DNA of 41,246 nucleotides from Alphaproteobacteria bacterium (GCA_005884765.1 VAZV01000197.1:1-41246); one strand, 5' to 3'. Shown: positions 22,501 through 30,539, counted from the first letter of the stretch. Program-made: numbers and translations. The notes: generated by a model from the sequence alone, not told the origin.

Positions 22501-23456
22501 TCAGGCGGACGCGCCGGCGCCTCGGGCCCGCTTGTTTTGCCGACGTTTGGCGGCCCTTGGCTGGATTGTTCCGACCGTTTGCAGCGTGAGCAGCGCGTTG
22601 CGCACAATTGTGAGCGCAGGGTCGTTCGGCTTGTTGCGATGCTCGATGAGGGCGAGGGTGCGCGGAAGTGGCGGCCGCAGCGGCCGCACGATGAAATCGG
22701 ACATGTGCATCGCGACCGCCACTTCGGGCACAATCGCCATGCCGAGATTGGAGGCAACGGCGCTCTTCAACGCCTCGATCGTGCCCAAGGCATCGGCTCT
22801 CGCAACGGCGGTTCCTGCGCCGCGGACAACCATCCCAGGACCAGCGGATGTGCCGCACTGCTCGGATGCTCCACCAGCAGAGCCTGCCGCGCGACATAGT
22901 CAGGCGTGATCTCGTCGGGAATGCCTCGCGTGCCAATAGGGAATATGGCCACCAGTTGCTCCGGACATAGCGGGGTAATCTTGAGCCGCCTCTCCTCGAC
23001 CGGCAGGTTCACCAGCGCGAGGTCAACCCTGTTCTGGACGACGTTCTCGACGCTGTTTTGTGTCGGCGCATTGGTGACGACGAGGTCGATGCCGGGGTGA
23101 TCGAGGCGTACTCGATTTAGAATTGGCGGCAACCTGTATATCATTGACGACAGCGTCGTGCCGACACGCACGCGGCCGATCCAGCCTTCGCAAAAACGGC
23201 GCATTGTCGCATCGACGAGATCGCACTCGTGGAAAATGCGCTGCGCAGCCTCGACGAGCACGCGGCCCGGCGCCGTGGCGTGTGCTTGCTTGCCCAGGCG
23301 CTCGATCAACCGCACCTTAAAACGTCGCTCGAGCTCGCGAATCTGGAGACTGACCGCCGGCTGTGTCAGGTTGAGGCGCCGTGCCGCGGCGGAGAAGCTG
23401 CCGCGCTCGACCACCTCGAGGAAGGTCCGCAGCTGATCGAGATTGAGGCTGCGCAT
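22501..23456 (-). pseudogene. LysR-family regulator with a frameshift
   Basis: The N-terminal 205 residues in one frame carry the LysR winged helix (LDQLRTFLEVVERGSFSAAA, then RRLNLTQPAVSLQIRELERR) and most of the effector domain. The frame then shifts by one base near 22800 (minus strand), after AAQEPPL, and the remaining about 100 residues (ALGTIEALKSAVASNLGMAI and on) continue in another frame to a stop at 22501. Joined, the protein would be about 310 aa, a normal LysR length. Either the gene is inactivated or the base count is a sequencing error. It converges with the TPR gene and is divergent from a small decayed frame and the MBL-fold gene. A partial paralogue lies at 24998-25291. Confidence 0.88.
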
Positions 23457-23466
23457 GCAAGGCTAT

Positions 23467-23489
23467 CCTTATCAAAACGATTGAAACAT
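23467..23489. promoter_or_regulatory. conserved block upstream of LysR copy 1, candidate operator
   Basis: A 23-nt block with core CTTATCAAAACGATTGAAAC is identical to 25302-25324 upstream of the second LysR copy, although the surrounding sequence has diverged. ATC-N5-GAT inside it is a LysR-type T-N11-A-like palindrome. It lies 10 nt before the LysR start. Confidence 0.5.
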
Positions 23490-23574
23490 GAAATTTGCTC
23501 TATCTCCGAGGCTGCGTAAAAACTGGTCGATCTTGGTCGCGAATTATCCGATGTCAATCCTCGGAGAAAACAAG

Positions 23575-23697
23575 ATGCTTCAGGTTGTCATTCTCACTGC
23601 TGCAGCCAGTCAATTCTTGGGGGCCGCGATCTCTTTCCTCGGAGAAGATGGCAGGCTCGCGCGCCATGCCATCCATACGTCAGCGGTCCTGACTTGA
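23575..23697 (+). pseudogene. decayed copy of the small membrane protein gene
   Basis: The first 11-12 codons (MLQVVILTAAAS) and the ribosome site match the start of the gene at 25410 (MRQIVIVTAAAW). After that the sequences diverge and the frame ends after 40 residues without a membrane span. It is best read as a degenerate paralogue, together with the duplicated LysR promoter region; a short translated peptide cannot be excluded. Confidence 0.6.
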
Positions 23698-23851
23698 AGG
23701 ACGACCTCCGAGATCGCCGATGTTGCGCTCACCATCGTGGAAAGTGCTGACGAGCGAGCGTATTGTGGCGGTGTTTCAAAAATCTTGAGCAGGCTTCTCT
23801 GTCCGGCGAAAGGCGATTTCAATGATTGTGTGTTCGTAAGGAGGAACTCTC

Positions 23852-24898
23852 ATGAAGCTGCTCACATCGTTCCTGATCGCAGCAGGTATTTCAAGCCTCT
23901 CCATAGCCGCCCCAGCCAGGGCCGCTGCACCCGAGTCTAAAAACCAGATCACCATCCTCTACGACGCATTCGGAGCCGATCCTTCGATGTCCAAGGACTG
24001 GGGCTTCTCCGCTCTCGTGGAGGTCGCCGGAAAACGGATCTTGTTCGACACCGGCAATGACGCCGGCATATTTGCGGCCAATGTGAAGGCCAAGGGAGTT
24101 GACCTGAAAACGCTCGACTTCGTTGTCCTGTCGCACCGGCATTCGGACCACATGGCAGGTTTGAATTATGTCTTGAGCGTCAATCCGACCGTGAAGATCT
24201 ACGCGCCCAAAGAAGGATTCGGCATCTATGGCTCGTCGCTGCCGTCGAGCTTCTATCGAAAGGACCAATCATTGCCGCCGGAGATGCGCTACTATGGCGG
24301 CGCTCCACCTGAAGTCATGAAGTTCGGCGCCGCATGGCAAGGGGCCAATTTCGAATTGATCGACAAGACCACCGAAATCGCTCCAGGGATGACGCTGATA
24401 GCGTTGGTGTCCGATACTCCCGGCACGAAGGAGCTCAAGGAGCTGTCTCTTGCTATCAACACATCTGAGGGTGTGGTGCTGGTCGTTGGCTGCTCGCATC
24501 CGGGGATTGAAAGGATTGTCGAGGCCGCGGCGGCTATCAATCCCAAGATTCATCTGATCGCTGGCGGCTTTCATCTCGTCATCGCCTCTGACGAGGTTAT
24601 CGCAAAGGCAGTGGGGGCCCTGAAAGATACCTTCAAGGTCGAAAATGTTGCGCCGGGGCATTGCACCGGCGAGCCAACGTTCGCGGCATTGAAGAAAGCT
24701 TTCGGTGACCGGTACCTTTATGCGGGTCTCGGCACTTCGCTTGCGCTTGGCGCGAACACGGGCTCCGATACGCGGCGTGGCGAAGGGCCGGCGCTGCAGC
24801 AGGATGACCTGACCACCTATCGCAGGCTCGCGCGCCGCGAAGATCCGTTTGGCATCCTGCAGGCCCGACGGTCACGAATAAAAGCTTCGCAACTGTGA
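23852..24898 (+). CDS. exported metallo-beta-lactamase-fold hydrolase
   Basis: The 348-aa protein has a Sec signal peptide (LLTSFLIAAGISSLSIAAPA, cleavage near ARA). It has a metallo-beta-lactamase fold with HRHSDH at residues 95-100 and later metal-ligand histidines in GCSHPG, GGFHL and PGHCTG. The arrangement resembles the group annotated as beta-ribofuranosylaminobenzene 5'-phosphate synthase-related or 'MBL fold' proteins. True substrates are unknown, and a periplasmic location makes pterin synthesis unlikely. AAGGAGGA lies about 8 nt before the ATG. The last 50 residues are Arg-rich and less protein-like, so the C-terminus may have shifted. It sits between the two LysR copies and may have been their target gene. 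Confidence 0.85.
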   Translation: MKLLTSFLIAAGISSLSIAAPARAAAPESKNQITILYDAFGADPSMSKDWGFSALVEVAGKRILFDTGNDAGIFAANVKAKGVDLKTLDFVVLSHRHSDHMAGLNYVLSVNPTVKIYAPKEGFGIYGSSLPSSFYRKDQSLPPEMRYYGGAPPEVMKFGAAWQGANFELIDKTTEIAPGMTLIALVSDTPGTKELKELSLAINTSEGVVLVVGCSHPGIERIVEAAAAINPKIHLIAGGFHLVIASDEVIAKAVGALKDTFKVENVAPGHCTGEPTFAALKKAFGDRYLYAGLGTSLALGANTGSDTRRGEGPALQQDDLTTYRRLARREDPFGILQARRSRIKASQL

Positions 24899-24997
24899 GG
24901 ATGCGTGCCGCCGCCCATGCGACCTAGTCGTCGCAGCGGCAGTTGCGCGATTTTCAAGCCTGCCTCCATTCTGCCGACATAAGAGCATCGTCAGAAG

Positions 24998-25291
24998 GCG
25001 CTCGATCGACCGCACCTTAGAACGCCGCTCTATAGCGTGATGCGTTTCGGTTGAACGGGCTGCGGGTTCGGTATCACCTCGCCCCGCTTGCGGGGAGAGG
25101 TCGACCGCGAAGGCGGAGCGAGGGGGCCTGCCTCCGCTGCCGTTCCAGCTTAACCTAATTTCATCACGCCTTAGCTCGCGTATCTGCAGACTGACCGCCG
25201 GTTGCGTTAGGTTGAGGCGCCGTGCCGCGACAGGGAAGCTTCCGTCTTCGACCACCTCGAGGAAGGTCCGCAGCTGATCGAGACTGCGCAT
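24998..25291 (-). pseudogene. LysR-family remnant (copy 2), split by a palindromic element
   Basis: The N-terminal SLDQLRTFLEVVEDGSFPVA and RRLNLTQPAVSLQIREL match LysR copy 1. The next 45 residues derive from an inserted element (25035-25170), after which ERRSKVRSIERL resumes the LysR sequence; it then ends in unrelated DNA. Only the DNA-binding domain remains. Compared with copy 1 it lacks two codons (Leu-Asn) at the N-terminus. It is certainly non-functional as a full regulator, though the truncated domain could still be translated. Confidence 0.85.
25035..25170. mobile_element. 136-bp palindromic element inserted in the LysR remnant
   Basis: Perfect 8-bp inverted ends, GCGTGATG (25035-25042) and CATCACGC (25163-25170), bound a segment with an internal hairpin (CCTCGCCCCGCTTGCGGGG). 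Comparison with the intact LysR copy at about 23331 shows that this segment is extra. TA occurs at both flanks (CTCTA before, TAGCTCGCG after), which may be a target duplication. It has the size and structure of a MITE-like or rhizobial palindromic element. The reading frame across it stays open on the minus strand. Confidence 0.75.
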
Positions 25292-25301
25292 GCAAAGTTG
25301 C

Positions 25302-25324
25302 CCTTATCAAAACGATTGAAACAT
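25302..25324. promoter_or_regulatory. conserved block upstream of LysR copy 2, candidate operator
   Basis: Identical in all 23 positions to 23467-23489 and in the same position relative to the LysR start and the divergent small gene. Conservation between otherwise diverged copies suggests a functional binding site. Confidence 0.5.
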
Positions 25325-25409
25325 AAAATTTGCGTTGCCTCCAACTTGGATACAAGCTCATCAAACTGGGGCGCGAACGATCCGATCTCAATCGTTCGGA
25401 GAACACAAG

Positions 25410-25598
25410 ATGCGCCAGATTGTCATCGTCACTGCTGCAGCGTGGATTGCCGTCATCGTCGCCCTCGTCGGCGCGACCGCCATGATAGTCAATGTTCCGC
25501 AAAAGGCCGAGATTGCCGCGACATCGAGCCGGATCGATATCGTGCAAATGATGAGGGACGCGAAGGACCTTCCGGTTGAACGGTTCGATGCATTCTGA
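25410..25598 (+). CDS. small single-span membrane protein (62 aa), divergent from LysR remnant
   Basis: The frame begins MRQIVIVTAAAWIAVIVALV, a membrane helix of about 25 residues, followed by a polar 35-residue tail with charged residues (VPQKAEIAATSSRIDIVQMM). GGAG lies 8-9 nt before the ATG. The divergent LysR arrangement suggests it was a regulated target. I do not recognise a family. A broken paralogue of its start lies at 23575. The helix with short exposed tail suggests an inner-membrane or signal-anchored periplasmic peptide. Confidence 0.65.
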   Translation: MRQIVIVTAAAWIAVIVALVGATAMIVNVPQKAEIAATSSRIDIVQMMRDAKDLPVERFDAF

Positions 25599-25653
25599 GG
25601 CCGTGCGGAACAGTACCAACATGTCTTTGGGTCGAAGGCATTGGAGGTGGCGA

Positions 25654-25797
25654 GTGACAATTATTGCTCGGGCTCTCTCACGTGCAACCGCACGTAAGAT
25701 GATATTCAAACGGATCGCGCTTGTTTTCGCTGCTGGTTTGCTGGTCTGGCTGATTTTGATGACTTATGGCGTCGATCTGAGCCCTGGCTTTTTCTGA
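25654..25797 (+). CDS. small membrane protein (47 aa), GTG start
   Basis: A GTG at 25654 has a very good GGAGGT 5 nt upstream. The product has a basic N-terminus (VTIIARALSRATARKMIFKR), one membrane helix (IALVFAAGLLVWLILM) and a short tail, TYGVDLSPGFF. An internal ATG at 25699 would leave 32 residues with the same helix. The gene follows the 62-aa gene by 55 nt on the same strand and may be cotranscribed. I do not recognise a family. Confidence 0.6.
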   Translation: MTIIARALSRATARKMIFKRIALVFAAGLLVWLILMTYGVDLSPGFF

Positions 25798-25815
25798 CGG
25801 CACCTAACGCTCCTT

Positions 25816-25975
25816 GCTCGACACAGCGAGCGAGCCGGGGCGCGCTGAATTCGCCGCGATCGCCAAGATGGCGGCGGGCGTCACACGCTCGAAGGCTTCC
25901 TCCGCGAAATGAAGGCCCGCTTCCCGGACGCGGTCGCCAACGCGATGCTGCCGGCGGAAACTGCGAAGCTCACTA
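25816..25975 (+). pseudogene. fragment of the TPR gene 3' end
   Basis: The DNA matches 22202-22365 near the 3' end of the TPR gene at roughly 90% identity, in the same orientation. Strong blocks are GAATTCGCCGCGATCGCCAA and GATGAAGGCCCGCTTCCCGG-like sequence. A one-base deletion (GTC-ACACG for GTCGACACG) and a gap of about 10 bases break the frame. It has no start or upstream gene body and is a remnant. Together with the intact copy it forms direct repeats bracketing about 3.5 kb of accessory DNA. Confidence 0.85.
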
Positions 25976-26085
25976 CGGACTGAAATCGGAAATCGCGCCA
26001 AATCCCACCGGCCGCCGACCTCGCCGAGGCAAGACGGTCATTCCTGTCGTGTATTCGCCCGGAATCCAGACGAACTTTTTCAGCT

Positions 26086-26131
26086 CATATGTAAAGTAAC
26101 GTTTGACATATGTAAATCGACATTTTACAGT
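26086..26131 (+). promoter_or_regulatory. higBA promoter and operator repeats
   Basis: TTGACA (26103-26108), a 17-nt spacer and TACAGT (26126-26131) form a housekeeping promoter. CATATGTAAA occurs at 26086-26095 and 26107-26116, two helical turns apart, and TTTACA (inverted) lies at 26124-26129. These repeats overlap the -35 and -10 elements, the usual arrangement for repression by the HigA antitoxin. Confidence 0.65.
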
Positions 26132-26156
26132 TGCCCCGACATATGATCGGGGCGCA

Positions 26157-26435
26157 ATGATCGAGAGTTTCAAGCATAAGGGACTGCGGCAACTTTTCGA
26201 GAATGATAGCGTCAGAGGTGTCAGCGCCGAACATGTGCGCAAGATCAGACAGATTTTGGCGACGCTACATGCGGCAGAAACGATCGAAGCGTTGCGGTTG
26301 CCAACCTTCGGGATTCATCCATTGAAAGGCGACCTTAAAGGCTTTTGGGCCGTGACTGTGCGCGCAAACTGGCGGATTATTTTTCGGTTCGTGGATGGCA
26401 AGGCATCCGATGTTGACCTTGTGGACTATCACTGA
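26157..26435 (+). CDS. higB: HigB-type toxin (RelE/ParE fold)
   Basis: The 92-aa protein has the HigB pattern: MIESFKHKGLRQLFENDSVR, then RKIRQILATLHAAETIEALR, and the core LPTFGIHPLKGDLKGFWAVT with VRANWRIIFRFVDG at the end. HigB toxins cut mRNA at the ribosome. The ATG at 26157 follows the operator region, and a longer in-frame reading to 26103 would lie inside the promoter. The toxin precedes the antitoxin, typical of HigBA and the reverse of most pairs. higA begins 11 nt after the stop. Confidence 0.92.
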   Translation: MIESFKHKGLRQLFENDSVRGVSAEHVRKIRQILATLHAAETIEALRLPTFGIHPLKGDLKGFWAVTVRANWRIIFRFVDGKASDVDLVDYH

Positions 26436-26446
26436 GGGAGCAAAAA

Positions 26447-26725
26447 ATGGAGATGAAAAATCCACCTCACCCCGGCGAGTTGGTCGGTGACACGCTCGAC
26501 GAACTTGAAGTTTCGATTGTCGCTGCGGCAAAGGGCCTCGGCATTACCCGGCAGCAGCTTCACAATCTCATTGCGGGGCGCAGCGGGATCACGCCGGAAA
26601 TGGCCGTGAAACTCGAGAAAGCTATCGGCAGCACCGCCGACACCTGGCTTAGGATGCAAATGAATTACGACCTCGCCCAGGTTCGCAAGCGCAAGATCAA
26701 CGTCAAGCGTTTGGTGCCCGCCTAG
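26447..26725 (+). CDS. higA: HigA-type antitoxin (XRE helix-turn-helix)
   Basis: The 92-aa protein starts MEMKNPPHPGELVGDTLDEL, the characteristic HigA opening. It carries an XRE-type helix-turn-helix (AAAKGLGITRQQLHNLIAGR), then GITPEMAVKLEKAIGSTADT with a WLRMQMNYDLAQ segment. It neutralises HigB and represses the operon. AGGGAG precedes the ATG. Both genes are intact. Confidence 0.94.
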   Translation: MEMKNPPHPGELVGDTLDELEVSIVAAAKGLGITRQQLHNLIAGRSGITPEMAVKLEKAIGSTADTWLRMQMNYDLAQVRKRKINVKRLVPA

Positions 26726-26869
26726 TCGACTAAGTGGCAAATACGAAGCCGGTGGGCCCAAAGATGTAGGCAGATCAATAGGCCTTAATGATTGCAGTAG
26801 CTGCCAACCTGCGCGTTGTTCAGCAGCATCGTCCGGCAGGCTCGCCGCGAGTGCGTCGCCGGCTGCGAA

Positions 26870-28021
26870 TTATTCCCGGAGCCGCCGGGCCAGCGCCGCA
26901 ACGAAGCGGTCGCAATCCGTCTCGTCGTTGAAAACATGGGGCGAGATGCGTAGGCGGCCGAGACGCGACGCGACGTAGACGCTTTCAGTTGCAAGTCCCT
27001 CGACGAGTCCTGCCGGCATCCCGTCCTTGAAACCAAGGCTGAGGATATGCGGCGCGCGCAGCTGACGCTCCGGCACGCTGACGCCGAGGTCGCGCGCGCC
27101 GTCGGCGATCCGCTCGGTCAGCATGGCGAGACGTTGCACGATGGCTGCCGCGCCCCATTCGGCCATCATCTCCATGCCGATTGCGGCCATCTCCATCGAT
27201 ATGAAATGGTCGCGCTCGCCCATGTCGAAGCGCCGCGCATCGGCGACATAGCTGAGATCTGAGAAATAGACGGCATTCTCGGCGCGCACGTCACGGCGGC
27301 CGAACGCCGTCTGCTCCAGTGGAATGCCGCCCTGATGGCGTTTGGCGATATAAAGAAAGGCCCTGCCGTAGGGGCCGAGCAGCCATTTGTAGGTCGGGAA
27401 GATCACAAAGTCCGGGTCGAGACGCGTCACGTCCATCGTCAGCACACCCACGCCGTGCGTCGCGTCGACGAGAAAAAGGGCGCCTTGCCGTCGCAGCGCG
27501 GCCGCCACTTTTTCGAGGTCGATCAGCCCGCCGTCCGACCAGTGCACCGACGAGATCGAGGCGAGGGCGACCGGCGGCGCGCCGGATCGCTCGATCGCCG
27601 CGAGAACGGCCGCTGTCCAGTCGCCGTCATCGGGCTGGCGCACCGTCTCGATCGCAAAACCCTGGGCCTCGGCCCGGGTCTGCCATTCCAGCACTGGCGA
27701 GGAATGATCGTTTTCCAGTACGAGGACGCGCGCGCCGCGGGGGATCGTCACAATCTTGGCGGCCGTCGCGACGCCGTAGCTGACCGAGGGGATCAGCGCG
27801 ATGTCGGCAGGATCGGAATCGATCAGGCGGGCGGCGGCAGTGCGCGCGCGTTCGTGCTGCGTGTTGGCGAACGCGGCGTCGAGTGTCCATGGCGTGGCTT
27901 TGCGGAGAACCGCAGCACGGCCGGCCTCCTGGGTTTTCAGCGGCAACGGGCTGTAGGAGGCCGAATTCAGGTAGCAGACATGGCGTGGCATCTCGAACAG
28001 GTCGCGTTGGCAGGCAAGCAT
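26870..28021 (-). CDS. PLP-dependent aminotransferase class V-fold protein
   Basis: The 383-aa protein is a fold-type I PLP enzyme of the class V group (cysteine desulfurase / isopenicillin epimerase-like). Landmarks are CYLNSASYSPLP at about 16-27, SVSYGVATAAK at 79-89 for phosphate contact, the PLP-contact VDATHG with D186 and H189, and the lysine that binds PLP in FPTYKWLLGPYG (K212). The C-terminal RISPHVFNDETDCDRFV is the family ending. No active-site cysteine loop typical of desulfurases is evident, so a desulfurase role is unlikely; the substrate is unknown. It is on the minus strand, 144 nt beyond the HigA stop and convergent with it. Confidence 0.88.
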   Translation of the reverse strand: MLACQRDLFEMPRHVCYLNSASYSPLPLKTQEAGRAAVLRKATPWTLDAAFANTQHERARTAAARLIDSDPADIALIPSVSYGVATAAKIVTIPRGARVLVLENDHSSPVLEWQTRAEAQGFAIETVRQPDDGDWTAAVLAAIERSGAPPVALASISSVHWSDGGLIDLEKVAAALRRQGALFLVDATHGVGVLTMDVTRLDPDFVIFPTYKWLLGPYGRAFLYIAKRHQGGIPLEQTAFGRRDVRAENAVYFSDLSYVADARRFDMGERDHFISMEMAAIGMEMMAEWGAAAIVQRLAMLTERIADGARDLGVSVPERQLRAPHILSLGFKDGMPAGLVEGLATESVYVASRLGRLRISPHVFNDETDCDRFVAALARRLRE

Positions 28022-28136
28022 TGGCGTCTCTTTGGGACTGCTGGAACAAACGGAATGAACTGATAAGGATCAGTTCGGGAGCGCCAAGTCCAGAGTGCAG
28101 AAGCCCGCGACCAGCGCCGCGCCGCAAACAGCATCC

Positions 28137-29117
28137 TCATTCGATCACTTCATCGGCGCGGGCGAGCAGCGTCGGCGCAATTGTGATCCCTAGAACCTTG
28201 GCGGCCTTCAGGTTGAGCACAAACTCGAATTTGGTCGGGACTTGAACCGGCAGGTCTGCCGGCTTCGCACCTCCAAGAATCCGGCCTGCATACATCGCTG
28301 CCCGACGATACGAATCCGGCAAGCTAGGTCCATAGCTCGCTAGCCCGCCCGCCACGACATATTCGCGAAGATTATACAACGCCGGTACCGCGTATCGTGC
28401 AGCGAGCGCTGTGATCCGCTCCCGCTGGCTATCGAGATACGGTTCGTTGGGCACGACGAGTCCACCGACGCGCAGCCTTGCGAGGGAGGCGAAAGCTTCG
28501 TCGATTTCGCGCTCGGTGCTGGCCTTGACGAGGTGAATATCGACCCCCAATGCACTCGCCGCCTCGGCTGCGCCTTTCATATACGTCGCGACGCTTGGAG
28601 ACGATGGATTGACGAGATAGGCCATGACTTTGGCCGTGGGCACCAATTCTTTCAGCAACTCGACATTCTTTGCCCATAGGTCCGAGGCAAACAGGCTCAT
28701 GCCTGTGATGTTGCCGCCCGGCCGATTGAGGCTCGCGACCAGACCCAGTACGACCGGGTCGTTGGCCGCCGAGAACACGATCGGAATGGTGGAGGTCGCA
28801 GCCTTGGCCGCGAGCGCCGCCGGCGGCCCGCCTGCAGAGTAAAGCACAGCCACCGGCAGACCGACGAGCTCTGCCGCCAGCGCAGGCAATCGGTCATAGT
28901 GGCCTTCGGCCCAGCGGAACGCGATCGTCAGATTTTGCGCTTCGACAAATCCGGTTTCGCGTAAACCTTGCCGGAACGCTGCCACCACACCTGCCGATTC
29001 ATCGGGAGACCGGCTGCTGAGAAACCCGATCAAAGGCATCGCTTGTTGCGTACGCGCAGGAAGCGGCCATGTCACTGCCGCGCTGCCGAGGAGCACCATG
29101 AACTCGCGCCGCTTCAT
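28137..29117 (-). CDS. ABC transporter substrate-binding protein, TrpX type
   Basis: The start at 29117 gives MKRREFMVLLGSAAVTWPLP, a twin-arginine-like or Sec signal peptide ending near ARTQQ; the reading upstream to 29195 lacks a ribosome site. The mature protein is the ABC_sub_bind family (MPLIGFLSSRSPDESAGVVA, then FRQGLRETGFVEAQNLTIAF and GLVASLNRPGGNITGMSLF). Bradyrhizobium genomes hold many such orphan proteins, and this one has no permease or ATPase genes nearby. The ligand is unknown; tryptophan-like ligands apply to some members. It ends 116 nt before the PLP gene. Confidence 0.9.
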   Translation of the reverse strand: MKRREFMVLLGSAAVTWPLPARTQQAMPLIGFLSSRSPDESAGVVAAFRQGLRETGFVEAQNLTIAFRWAEGHYDRLPALAAELVGLPVAVLYSAGGPPAALAAKAATSTIPIVFSAANDPVVLGLVASLNRPGGNITGMSLFASDLWAKNVELLKELVPTAKVMAYLVNPSSPSVATYMKGAAEAASALGVDIHLVKASTEREIDEAFASLARLRVGGLVVPNEPYLDSQRERITALAARYAVPALYNLREYVVAGGLASYGPSLPDSYRRAAMYAGRILGGAKPADLPVQVPTKFEFVLNLKAAKVLGITIAPTLLARADEVIE

Positions 29118-29222
29118 GCTTTGCCCCAGAGTGGCAGGGCATCCTAGCGGCTCAAGGCAGCTACTGGAAGGGCAGCGTCGATCGTTCCGGGTCAAAAGCC
29201 CAAGCGCGCGGCAGAGCTCCGC

Positions 29223-30539
29223 TCAACCCAGATATTCGAGCACGTGCAGGCCGGCGTTCCAGTCGCTCGCATAGATCAGTCCATCCCGCGTGACATAGAG
29301 ATCGGCTGTTTTGGCGGCGAGCGCGATGTTGGGCCGCGGGTCGATCAATTTGGCCGGCGCGGGCGGCAGCCAGAACGCCAGCTCCTTTGGTGCGAACTGA
29401 TCCTTGAGATCGAAAACGCGCACCCCGCCGGCGTTGTAGGTGGCGAAAATGGTTTGCTCGCTCTGGAACGAGCCTGGGCGGTTCTCATGCAGATTGTGCG
29501 GACCGAACGTGCCGGCGGCGGCGCAGTAGTCACGGTCACGCGGTACCGGCATGGTTGCGATCGTCACAGGATTTTCCGGGGCCCGCACATCGACCACGAA
29601 GATCTGGAACAGCCCTTTGGCGCACTTCTCCGCGTTCGCCTCGTCCGCCACGACCGCGAGATTGCGCCCCGGCAACGGCAGCGGGGTGTGGGTGCCGCCG
29701 GGAAATGGCGGCGACCAGTTGATGTGCGACAATAATTTCGGCTGCGCGGCATCCCTGACATCGTGGATGGTGAAGCCGCCGTCGCGCCAGGCGCCGTAAC
29801 CGAGCGGGCCTGCGACGATCATGTGATGCAGCGCGTAGCGCTTGCCCTTGGGCGCGTTCGAGACCTCGCCGGCGGCGCCGTTCATGCCCGGCAGCCACCA
29901 TTTCGAGACGATCACGGGTTTGGTGATCTCCTGCAGGTCGACGATACACAGGCAGTGATCGGTGAAGCCGTCAAAGTGCGCCGAAACATGGGCGTAACGC
30001 CCGCCCATCCAGGACAAGCGGTTGATGCCCAGTCCCGGCATTTCCAGAAACGCGATCTCGCGCATTTCGGAAGGTTTGGAGATGTCATGGATCGACAGGC
30101 CGCTGCGGAAGCTCTTGCGCCTGGTGATGCTGTCGGCGAGGCTGTTCTCGAAATAGCCGCGCTGGTCGCTATAGGACTGCATGGCGACGATATTGGCGCC
30201 GTTGGCAACGAGCAAGAGATCGTCCGATGATTGCAGATGATGCGTCCTGGTGTATTGCTCGGCGGTGAAAAAACTCACCGGCCTCAGACGACGCGGGTCG
30301 CTGGCATCCAGGATGGTCACGCCATCGCTGAACATGTGTCCGACATAGAGGTGGTTGCGGTTTGACATGATCTGGACGCTGTCCGGACGCCCGCCAATGT
30401 CGCTGTAGGAAAGATGCTTGATGCGATGACCGATCCCCTCCGGCGGGATCGGCTGGTCCTCGGCGTGGGCGGCACCGGACATCCCGGCCAGCGCCGCCAT
30501 GCCCAGCAAGCTCTGCAAGTGCGCGCGCCGGCTCTGCAT
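29223..30539 (-). CDS. exported LVIVD-repeat protein (438 aa)
   Basis: The N-terminus (RRAHLQSLLGMAALAGMSGA then AHA) is a signal peptide with an RR pair. The mature part has repeating beta-propeller-like blades of the LVIVD type: YVGHMFSDGVTILDASDPRR, SGLSIHDISKPSEMREIAFL, CLCIVDLQEITKPVIVSKWW, GFTIHDVRDAAQPKLLSHIN and FVVDVRAPENPVTIATMPVP. Several histidines are near the blades (HLQSSDD, HNLHENR). Function is unknown; such proteins are extracytoplasmic and may bind partner proteins or metals. It is followed by the ABC binding protein gene after 105 nt and preceded by a VOC-fold gene. Confidence 0.85.
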   Translation of the reverse strand: MQSRRAHLQSLLGMAALAGMSGAAHAEDQPIPPEGIGHRIKHLSYSDIGGRPDSVQIMSNRNHLYVGHMFSDGVTILDASDPRRLRPVSFFTAEQYTRTHHLQSSDDLLLVANGANIVAMQSYSDQRGYFENSLADSITRRKSFRSGLSIHDISKPSEMREIAFLEMPGLGINRLSWMGGRYAHVSAHFDGFTDHCLCIVDLQEITKPVIVSKWWLPGMNGAAGEVSNAPKGKRYALHHMIVAGPLGYGAWRDGGFTIHDVRDAAQPKLLSHINWSPPFPGGTHTPLPLPGRNLAVVADEANAEKCAKGLFQIFVVDVRAPENPVTIATMPVPRDRDYCAAAGTFGPHNLHENRPGSFQSEQTIFATYNAGGVRVFDLKDQFAPKELAFWLPPAPAKLIDPRPNIALAAKTADLYVTRDGLIYASDWNAGLHVLEYLG

